From Biomphalaria glabrata (lineage: Eukaryota; Mollusca; Gastropoda; Planorbidae), in the NCBI RefSeq assembly GCF_947242115.1, contig NC_074719.1, forward strand, positions 43,424,849 to 43,488,848: a DNA stretch of 64,000 nt, read 5' to 3'. Under the pieces are notes generated by a model that had not been told where the DNA came from, made no database searches, and saw only the letters and a program-made list of their open reading frames with translations. Both the position numbers and the translations under genes were made by a program. Positions within the stretch are counted from its first letter, which is position 1. Every line of letters begins with the position of its first letter. Shown here in pieces: positions 54,875-64,000 of the stretch.

Positions 54875-55110
54875 TACAAAGCATATATCAACTCACTCTG
54901 TCTACCTGTCTGTCTACCTGTCTGTCTGGTGAAAAGTTTGAACATTTTTCTTCTCCCATTTCAAATTCTCAGATCAAGCAGATTCTGTGCAAAATATTAA
55001 TTGTACTTGACAAGCCAGGAATATTTTTTTTTTCATCAATTAGTTAATTATTTATTGGTGATCAATTGCTTTGTTTGATATAGAAATAAGGGGAATAACT
55101 GCTATCAAAT
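54875..55110 (+). repeat. Dispersed repeat G
   Basis: 'acaaagcatatatcaactca' with 'ctgtctgtctggtgaaaagt' and an end like 'caattgctttgtttgatata'. Starts 88 bp past the B3 stop. 55111-55921 shows no other feature apart from (TA)n near 55694. Confidence 0.7.
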
Positions 55111-55921
55111 AAATAATGTGGCTGTATTTATGGATTTAATCACCTTACCATATTACAACACGGTTTTTCCACCATTTTTCATTCTCGGATCAAGATGAAA
55201 TTTTGCGTATTTATTGATGGTCATCACGATTAAATAAATTAAATTAGCATTTTTTTTATTAATTAGTAGAAATTCATTTTGATTTATATGGCAGATATGT
55301 TACTAAACCTTGCACTTTTCTTAAAAATGGCCACTGTCTGTGGGTTTTCAACTTAGATAAGCTTTGTTTTTATTTAAAATGTAATCATTTTAAACTTGCT
55401 TGTTGTTGTTTTATTATATTTTACCTAGTATTATTAGCGAACATGTTCTTTCTTGTCTAATTTGAAAGTGAAAGTACGAGAAAAAAAAGGATCATTTATT
55501 TTAAGGTAAATCTTCGTGCATAGTAGAATGAATTTTTAGTTTTTCAATAAAACATCCTGCCTACCAATAACTAGAATTTCATGTGTTCAATCCCTACTAT
55601 CGCCATTTTTTTTTCTTTATGTCATATAAACTAAGAAATATGAATGTTGGGTTTAAAAATACAGAGGAAATTGATTAATTACATTTAGTTTGTATATATA
55701 TATATATTATGCCATTTCTGGCATGTTGCAATGGAATTGTGTAGCTATTTCCTCTTAGCACACAGAAATCCTCGTTTTTGAAAATGAGTTTTCTTTAATC
55801 AGTGACTTGTTTTATTTGGCTCATGTATTTTAGAATCTCTCCAAGGCACCCATTTCATGCAATGTCGTGTTTCTTGAGGTTTTCTCATATCCGCCACAAA
55901 GATCTATTTGCTTTATCTTGT

Positions 55922-56180
55922 TTTGTTTTTGTTTCAAAGTTTTTATCAACTCACTCTCTGCCTGGTACAAGTTGTGTACACCCTTATTTCTACCAAGCAC
56001 ATTCTTGGATCAAGCTGAAACTTTACACAATTATTTGCTGTACCCAAAATAGTGGGAATCAATTTTAAAAAAATCTATAACAAAATTAAGTATTGAAAAT
56101 CAATTTATTTGAAAATTAAAAAAAAAGGGAAATAATTTTTTTTTCATTGAGAGATGTTGCTGTATATGTGGAGTCACTTC
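55922..56180 (+). repeat. Dispersed repeat G
   Basis: 'caaagtttttatcaactcac', 'ggatcaagctgaaactttac', 'acaattatttgctgtaccc'. 56181-57064 shows no gene or recognised repeat. Confidence 0.7.
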
Positions 56181-57064
56181 CCTTATTACATTTTGTACGC
56201 GTTTTGTTTCTCCCTTTTTTCTTTTACAGATCAATTTGTCGCTAACAATATATGAATCAATAAAAAAAAATATTTAAAAAAATTAATTGATAACTGGTCA
56301 TATAACTTTGCTTTAAATAGCAAAAGGGAGCTAATGAGAGAAATGGCGTTTTTTATATGAGATAAGCATTGTTTTTAAAATAGATTTGTTTTTTTTTTTT
56401 ATTTATTTTTTTGCTATGTGAACAAATAGCAGATGCCTTTGCTTAACTATTATGAAAGTTCCAAACAGTTCAAGCACATTTTGACCAACGTATATATTTG
56501 CATATTTTTATTTACTATTATACAAAGAGTCGGTCTGTTGGCTAAAGAGGGCAACCATAGACTTATATATTATACTAGCCTAGAAACCGGAAACAAACTC
56601 TTATCTGCGAATGATCGATTCACAGACCTAGATATATAGATTTTTATGTATGAAACTCTTTTTCAAGATCTAGGGGAAGTCGCCCAAATCAATATTTTCT
56701 GTCTTAGAAATGTAATGATCTTTAGTTTTCAAAGTTTAAAAATAATGCAATTTTCTTTGGAATTGGCTATTAATCACAGAACTACATATTCACGCAAATA
56801 TATGAAACTAAGCCATTTCGAAATAATTCATGTCTTTTTATTTTAATCATTAATTAACTAGATCTTTCTAGATTATGTATCTAAAAATTGCAAAGTTATA
56901 ATTATGAGACGAGAGCACTCTTATTTTTTGATGTTATAGATCTAACAACTAAATTATATGTTACATAGGTTAGAGTTGAAAAAAAAAAGCAACTTTACTT
57001 CTTACTTTACAAAACAACTCCTTGTTTCAACTTAAAAAAAAATATTTCAGGACATTTTTTGTAT

Positions 57065-57300
57065 TGATAAAAAGATATAGTATATATAAGTCTATGGCCA
57101 AAACTTTTGTACACGTTATTTCTCCGACACCCAATCTCGAAACAAGCTGAAATTTTACACAATTATTTCTTTTACCTGACAACACAAGAATCAATTAAAA
57201 ACCAATTAGTGTATTAAAAAGTAGTTTATTTAATTACTTTGTTTGGTATCTCAAACAAAGGAAAGAAATAGTACTTGACTGGAGTGGTACTAAAATCCAA
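57065..57300 (+). repeat. Dispersed repeat G
   Basis: 'cacgttatttctccgacacc', 'aatctcgaaacaagctgaaa', 'acacaagaatcaattaaaaa', 'aaatagtacttgactgg'. The best-preserved middle and end of the family. 57301-57707 shows no other feature. Confidence 0.75.
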
Positions 57301-57707
57301 GTTATTCCCCGTTATAGTTTGCCTTCTTAGGCTTATTACAAAAATAATTACATAACTGATCCAAACTAATTGACACACTTAATATACATTTTGATTTTTA
57401 ATGTAAAAAAAGCATTGTTTTTTTTTTTTGTTCTTTGCTTGTTATTTTTTAAAAATTACATTTTAAATTTTGTTAACGTTTAATGTCTACTAAATAACTG
57501 CTTATGTTAATATTTATAATCGTAATTATTTATTCTGTATTTAATTTGAATATCAGTTGTTACCAAACTGTTGTTTTTTATGTGATCTAGTTTACAGTTC
57601 AAAGTCACATTGTAAAGGCTCACTTAGCAAATATATAATATTCTGATATTTAATTGTAGGCATATAGGGGGGGGGGGTATTTTTAAATAAATAATATATA
57701 TACATAA

Positions 57708-57832
57708 AGACGGTGGGTCGTTGTTCTGGCTACATGATACCCTCGTTAACCACGAGCCAAAGAAATATATGACCTTTACATCATCTGCCACATAGATCTC
57801 AAAGTCTGAAAGGGGAACTTTACTTTTTTTTA
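57708..57832 (+). mobile_element. SINE family B, 3' half
   Basis: From 'ggtgggtcgttgttctggct' to 'aaaggggaactttacttttt'. 57833-58093 shows no feature. Confidence 0.8.
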
Positions 57833-58093
57833 GACATACATATATGGGAATGTCAGGACTTAGTTGAATTAATTACTACGTATTAATGTGTTTAGTTATT
57901 AAAATCAATGTGAATTACAAATGTGTGTTCGTTATAATTACTTTATAACATATATTAATTATAGCCCCGAATTCAGCCCGACAGCCACACCATACACACC
58001 CAGTTGTGCATAAACTAATAAACGAGGTGTATGATGATTTAAATTAAAGTATAAATTTAATCTAATATGTGTACAATGAAAATGATATATGAT

Positions 58094-58323
58094 CATGTAA
58101 AGGTCAGCTGTTTCTTTGGCCTAGAGTTAACGAGGGTGTCGTGTGGCCAGCACAACAACCAACCGCTTTAATTCTTCTCAACTAATGTCAGGTACCCATT
58201 AGAGATGGGTGGAGTCAGAGGCGCCCTAAGATCCTAAAAATTAAAAATCCCGGTCTTTACCAGGATTCGAACCCACGGTTCGGAAGTCAATCAAGTGCTT
58301 TGCCACTCAGCCACAGCGCCTCC
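58094..58323 (-). mobile_element. SINE family B, inverted
   Basis: Inverted body and a well-kept head (GAGGCGCTGTGGCTGAGTGG on the minus strand; box B GGGTTCGAATCC). 58324-58899 shows no other feature. Confidence 0.85.
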
Positions 58324-58899
58324 AAAAGAAATCTTTAGAATATCATATATCTTGTATTGACCCCTTTTAGAGCTCTTTTCAATGCTCAGTGATGAGAAAG
58401 TCAAGAAGTTGCGACTTTCATATATTTATATATGACAGTCCATCAGCGAAGACCTTAAAGTAATAAAAAAGCCAAAGCCGTGAACACTGGAACTGACCAA
58501 AGCTGCACTAGCCTTGTGTGTGGTCGCCTTTACAACGGGGAATATTGAACGTCAATGTCATCTTTGAGTTCATAGGAAATTTCTGTATACAAAATAAACA
58601 AAAAGTTTGTGTGCTGTATTTTTGGCTTATAATTAAAATTGTATATACTCTGAGCGGAAACCGCTGAAGAGCTGTATTAGTCTTATTATTGTTATTATTA
58701 ACCTGCATTTATTTTCGAGGTAAAAAGAGAAGGGGGAATGAGGGCTGGGTACAAGTACAAATGTTCCTTTTTTTTTTTTTAAATCTACAATTCAGTAGTC
58801 AATTAGGAGTTATTAAGTGTTTAATGAGTGCTTTTACCACCCCCCACCACACACACACTTACACCAATAGAAGACTAGGCAATAATAATCTGTAGTTTC

Positions 58900-58980
58900 G
58901 ATGGTCTTTAGTGACCCCTGGCAAATAGTCAATCGACCCCCGGGGGGGGGGGGTCGCGACCCACAGGTTGAGAACCCCTG
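58900..58980 (-). mobile_element. SPIN-like hAT MITE, half copy
   Basis: Reverse complement reads CAGGGGTTCTCAACCTGTGG, GTCGCGACCC, a G/C run and 'ccaggggtcactaaagacca': the left half of the 25428-25628 element. Confidence 0.75.
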
Positions 58981-59117
58981 TATTAGTCTGTTTTCCGTTT
59001 GATGTCACAGTAGGCCCTTACGAGACAAAAAGTTATTTATTACAGGTGCAATCGAGGAAAAGGTTAATGAAAGTGTGACGGGTCCAATTGTTCCCCACAT
59101 TTTTACCAGTGACGCTA

Positions 59118-59594
59118 TCCTTAACTCTCGAGGACCTAAATTCAACAGGTATCTTTAACTCTTGAGGACCTAAATTCAACAGGTACCTTTAACTCACAAG
59201 GACCTAAATTGAACAGGTACCTTTAACTCTCGAGGATTTAAATTCAACAGGTACCTTTAACTCTCGAGGACCTAAATTTAACAGGTACCTTTAACTCACG
59301 AGCACCTAAATTCAACAGGTACCTTTAACTCTCGAGGACCCAAATTCAACAGGTACCATTAACTCTTGAGGACCTAAATTCAACAGGTACCTTTAATTCT
59401 CGAGGACCTAAATTCAACAGGTACCTTTAACTCTCAATGACCTAAATTCAACAAGTACCTTTAACTCACGAGGACCTAAATTCAACAGGTACCTCTAACT
59501 CTCGTGGACCTAAATTCAACAGTTGCTTTTAACTCGCGAGGACCTAAATTCAACAGGTGCCTTTAACTCTCAAGGACTTAAATTCAACAGGTAC
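59118..59594 (+). repeat. 34-bp minisatellite, about 14 copies
   Basis: Unit CTTTAACTCTCGAGGACCTA + AATTCAACAGGTAC, with scattered substitutions and almost no length change. Confidence 0.95.
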
Positions 59595-59777
59595 TGACCT
59601 TTTATCTAGTGCTTTTATTGCTTTCTTGACATTTCGAAGTACCAGGAAATATGTTTTTTTTTTAAATCGCTTTTAGAGGAAAATGTGCCTTAAATACAGT
59701 GAATATAGTATGAAGAAACATTTCACTGTTAACTCGATACTAATTTTACATTCAAACTAATTTCTAATTTATTAAAC

Positions 59778-60274
59778 AGTTTCACTTTCAGACCTTACAC
59801 TTTCAATCTGTACTGTAGAAAATGTAATGGTCATCCATTTCTGTGGCCCACTGTTAATTAGGGTCTTATGTGGATATACTCTGAGTACAAATTCTCCTTC
59901 TTCCCTAGTGCTATTAGAGCATGGAATGGGTTGCCTGAGTAAGCCAGGAAAACCAGTGACTTGGCAGAATTGAAGTCATTGGTTAATATGCATGACTAAA
60001 TGCATGACGCGTAGGACGTAATCATCTTCTTTTTTGAAGTAACGTCTGCATTATATAAGATAAGATAAGATAGCACAACGATCAACCGCCTTAAATTTTC
60101 CCAAATTTACGTCCTGCACCAATTATATTTCCTAGCTGCACAAATTAGAGATGGGTGGACTCAGTGATGCCCTAAGGATCCCGAAATAAAATATCCCAAT
60201 CTTCATTGGGATTCGGACCCTGGATCCTTCGGTTCGGAAGCGAAGCGCTTTACCTCTCAACCACCGCGACTCCA
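59778..60274 (-). mobile_element. SINE family B, inverted, split by a LINE tail
   Basis: Parts 59778-59873 and 60073-60274 together make one inverted B copy; the break falls between 'cttatgtgg' and 'gcacaacgatc', which are neighbours in the other copies. The insert is listed next. Confidence 0.85.
59874..60072 (+). mobile_element. LINE family D 3' end inserted into the SINE
   Basis: AIRAWNGLPE, then a stop and ARKTSDLAELKSLVNMHD, ending in the same 3' UTR with an (ATAAG)n tail. Confidence 0.85.
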
Positions 60275-60499
60275 TTTATTAACATAACGTGTTCAAACCC
60301 CGAAACTCTGAGTTGAAACCTACCGCTATTTTGTCTTCAAAGCCGTCTCAAACTTCGGTGACACTGTGGACTGTCTTTAGTGAAAACAGTCGTATTGGCC
60401 TGCGCGATCCAAATATTACTTAAACAATACTAAGCGCAGGATCGAGTCAATACTCAACTTTATATAACGAAACCATAAAATAAATAGCAGCAACAGCAT

Positions 60500-60640
60500 C
60501 GATAAAAGTACCACCGGCGGAAAATGGCTATGTCTGCGCTGGATTTGGCAAAATATGTAGGTCGAAGGTGGGGCTGCGTAGCGACGGGAATACTGTATTC
60601 CTCATTAATCTTCGGGCTCGAAAACAAGCCTTATTATAGT
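60500..60640 (+). mobile_element. LINE C-terminal zinc-finger remnant
   Basis: Frame near 60517 reads PAENGYVCAGFGKICRSKVG then LRSDGN, a decayed CxxC...SRxGLRSH motif of LINE ORF2 ends. 60641-62037 shows no gene or confident repeat; a minus-strand hydrophobic reading near 61870 is discussed under rejected items. Confidence 0.5.
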
Positions 60641-62037
60641 AGAAAAAAAGAATCCCGTAAATATTTTAAATAATTCTTGATTAGATCCTTAATACTTAAA
60701 GACATCTTGCCACAATAATTAATAATCGTAAACAACAGGTCCTTGTAGGTTTTCAGGAGCACGATACCACCGCTTCCTTAAAGGTAAGCATTGAGCAGCA
60801 GGTAAACCTCTGAAAAAAAGTCAGTTTGAGGGCTCTCATGAACTGGAATTAAAGAGAATAACCGGTCAGCTGATATCGAGTAACAAAACCCATTATTAGC
60901 AAGATATTGCTGTAACTTAACCAACAGCGAATCCGAAGAACCTCGATGGAGGAAGTATATAACAACATTATTTTAATAATAAATAAGCGAATAGAGCGAA
61001 ACAGCTATAGCTTTCTTGTTTATTTTTTTTATTTTATTTTTTTTTTCAATAGGAAACCTCAGAATTTGCGCTATTGAATTTTAGCTTTATCATCATAGGA
61101 ATCCTTGGGCCTTAGGCCTCTTTTCTTTGCCTCTTTTTTGGGCTTTATGTGCCTCTTTTATGGGCCCTATTGCCTCTTGTGTGGGCTTTTTTATATAGAT
61201 TTTTATTTGTAAGTTCTCATAATTCACAAGTATTAAATAATAAACAATTGAAAAGTGATTAATCTAAAAATATAATAATAGTAATAGAAATACTATTTGA
61301 TATCATAGACATACTACCAAACCATTGAAACCACCAGAGACAGAAAAATGATACAATGAACAAGAACAATCAACAATATCAAATATCCCTGACCCCCAAC
61401 ACCCCATTTCTAGAATACTACCTGAGTATTGTACAAGTATAAATCAAACTAGATAATTCTCTACCCTAAAATCAATAATTTTCCTAAATGTCAATTCTAA
61501 GTGATTATGATCAAACACGTTATTATTATGTAGAGCTTTGAGCCAGCTAGCCCAAACAAGATTCCTGTTTTCGGAAACAATAATCAAGTTGAAGTTATGC
61601 ACCATTTTATTTTTTTAGTTTTGGCAGCTTGTTTAAAACATTTCTACGGACCGGAAATTCAAATTAGTGCATAAATTTAGCACACTTTTTATATTTGCGT
61701 TTTAAAGTTCAAAGATAAAGGACTGTTTTCTTAGAGGTACGCACTTAAGCTGTTTTATTGAGTGGAAACCTGTTCTCACTAGGTGGGTGGGTTAACATTA
61801 AACTTTGCATGCGGACAAACAGACTCCCAAGGAAAACATTGCCAATGATTTTACCATGCGCTGCACAGAGTAGCAAAAAAAGAATTGCAATGACTAACAC
61901 ACTAGAGGATTCATGCACTACATCTACTGGGGTGGTGGTGCATGTACATACAGTTAGGACATAGTGCACAATACGAACAAGACGGTGCAACAGTGTCAAA
62001 TAATACAGGATAAGACGCGGACCAGAAATTATGTTAG

Positions 62038-62290
62038 ATTAGGCTAGATTAGGCTAGGCTAGATATAGCTAGGTTATATAAGGCTTGGCTAGGCTAGATA
62101 GGGCTAGGTTATATAAGGCTTAATTAGGCTAGAAAGGGCTAGGTTATATAAGGCTCGGTTAGGCTAGATAGGGCTCCGTTATATAAAGCTTAACTAGGTT
62201 AGAAAGGGCTAGGTTATATAAGGCTCGGTTAGGCTAGATAGGTCTATGTTATATAAGGCTTGACTAGGAACGATAAGGCTAGCTTGGAAC
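62038..62290 (+). repeat. 35-bp minisatellite, about 7 copies
   Basis: Unit close to AAGGCTTGGCTAGGCTAGAT + AGGGCTAGGTTATAT. A short related GGCTAG/GGTTAG run recurs near 62505-62540. 62291-62899 otherwise shows nothing. Confidence 0.9.
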
Positions 62291-62899
62291 CTTTGGGCTT
62301 CCTTAAAAATTATGACAGATCCATCCGAAAGAATCCCAGATAGCTTCGTCTACAACACAGGACAATGAACAACCCAGTGATCGTCAAGTTTGGACAGTTT
62401 TATGAACAATTTTAACGTGAACTATTGTGTAAACCGTAAACTTATGTTAGTGTCTTATGTGTTGTTGGCAATGTCATCTCTTCAGTACTAAATTTAAAAA
62501 AGATTAGGCTAGGCTAGATTAGGTTAGGTTAGATTAATCTAGGTTATGACAGGCTTAAGTCTATGTTACATTGATTGTACGAATGGTCTTACCATATAGA
62601 AAAACAACATTATGAACTAAAAGACAAACCCGTAGATTTCTTCAAACGTAATAGTTAACGGAATGAATGAAAGGTCGTTAATGTGATAGCCTTTCAAATA
62701 TTGTTGCTTTTATTAGAAAAAAGAAAAAAGGGACTTTTTCATGGAAAAATTAAAAAAAAGCCTGTGTTAATTATCACGAACAAATAATAACAAAGATATA
62801 AATTATAAGACATGAAATCAGCTGTTTAATCTAACGCCATCTTGGTTGACAACAACAGTTACCAGGGATGTTACTCCCAAACACCGAGTGGTGCAACCT

Positions 62900-63122
62900 A
62901 TATAAAAAACACATCAACAGCCTGGAAACAAAATTAACGGGCATTTCCGTTAAATAATGCTAGTATGATGGACTAGAAAGAAAACTTAAATAGACCACCA
63001 GCGGACAACGGCTTTGTCTACATGAGAAACGGAAAAATATGTAGGTCACATCTGGATTTACGTAGTCATATGAACAACAGCACTCAGCTTCAGAATCGAA
63101 GTCATTGCCATTATTATTATTA
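62900..63122 (+). mobile_element. LINE C-terminal zinc-finger remnant with ATT tail
   Basis: Frame near 63002 reads ADNGFVYMRNGKICRSHLDL then RSHMNN, the same ending as 60500-60640, followed by TTATTATTATTAG. 63123-64000 shows AT-rich sequence without a recognisable gene. Confidence 0.55.
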
Positions 63123-64000
63123 GAATTATAAGTTATCGGTCAGATCTTACTACTGTTGATGTGTCGCATTGTACAGTAATTAAGAGAAGTTTGAATTTTA
63201 TTATACTCATAAACAAAATACAATTATTTAAACAAATTCGTGTAAAACAAGAATTCCGCTGATCCCAAACTGTATCGGCACTTGCCTTTTTTTTTTTTGG
63301 ATACATCAGCTGTAAGAAGAGGAGGAGCTAATATCCAGACATTCATCTCATACATACATTTAAAATAAATAGTGCTAGATTATTATAGGTTTTTTTTTTT
63401 CTATATTTTTTAAAGTAAGAAATTGTAAATTGTTTTGGTTTTTAATAGTGCTTCCGTTCAATATAATTATTATGTGATTTCTACTTTGTGATTCTACAGG
63501 CTGGTTTGTTTGCTGCATTTATTTAAATAAAATCATTTTAATTGTGTTTTGTACCTAGACTAAACAAAGTCCACACAAAACAACAATAAACATATCTGGA
63601 TCTAATCTAAGTATCTGTAGGCTTTATAGTCTAATATAATTTATATAATATAATATAATCTATATCAGAAACAATATTTCAAATGATATCTATTTACTCA
63701 TATCTAGGTCTAAGATCATAAGGTCTGAAGACAAAGAAGTATTGCACTTATTAAAGTGAGAAAGCAGGTCTAGCTGTGACCTATATATTTTTCCACAATA
63801 AGTGGAAAAAAGCCGGTGGCGGATTTCAATTCTCTTTCACGTGGTATGAAATGTAAATACTTATTACGCAACCTGTCCAATTAGAAGTCCAGCTCTTTTA
63901 GAAGCATTTTGATTCTGGGAATCAGTAAAGGCAAGCTTTCGCAAGAGCCGTTATTATAGCGTTAATTAGGTACACCTCTATTTTATTGACACGCCCTCTT

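Noticed and set aside
61745-61999. Minus-strand frame with a strongly hydrophobic run (VLVIAILFLLLCAAHG)
   Set aside because: It looks like a signal peptide, but no start codon is suitably placed, there is no family match and no convincing splice partner.

Overview
The window is AT-rich, repeat-dense animal DNA, most likely from a pulmonate freshwater snail (a planorbid close to Biomphalaria or Bulinus). This rests on three things: a mollusc-style dermatopontin gene, a multi-copy GIMAP/AIG1 GTPase family, and many tRNA-derived SINEs and non-LTR retrotransposon fragments of kinds common in gastropods. The genus is inferred, not proven.

Layout. 0-3.1 kb: the 5' part of a dermatopontin gene on the minus strand (signal peptide plus repeat 1 in one exon, repeat 2 in the next, running off the left edge), with a 2.6 kb intron full of repeats. 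3.1-10.7 kb: no gene; SINEs, MITEs, LINE 3' ends and one LTR fossil. 10.7-54.8 kb: six single-exon GIMAP-like coding regions of 512-540 residues. They form two subfamilies: A on the minus strand (10748-12286, 41680-43248, 45657-47204) and B on the plus strand (23541-25160, 30805-32427, 53174-54787). Both have a GTPase domain, a long helical middle, and a hydrophobic C-terminal segment ending in basic residues. 54.8-64 kb: no recognisable gene; repeats, minisatellites and LINE remnants.

How they may work together. GIMAPs of other animals and plants are GTPases tied to immunity and cell survival that assemble on membranes through the C-terminus; a local A/B array fits a lineage-specific immune GTPase expansion. 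Each subfamily holds one member with a damaged nucleotide motif (Lys to Ile in the P-loop of the 41680-43248 gene; Gly to Cys in the DxxG motif of the 30805-32427 gene) in an otherwise open full-length frame, so the locus may encode both active GTPases and pseudo-GTPase partners. Five of the six have a good 3' splice site just upstream of the ATG, so a non-coding first exon elsewhere is predicted. Two A(-) / MITE / 0.9 kb repeat / B(+) blocks in the same order suggest segmental duplication.

The remaining sequence is mainly three tRNA-derived SINE families (called A, B and C here), several LINE groups, hAT-type MITEs (one with a perfect 8-bp target duplication), minisatellites and long polypyrimidine tracts. 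No CRISPR, operon, rRNA or convincing free tRNA gene was seen.
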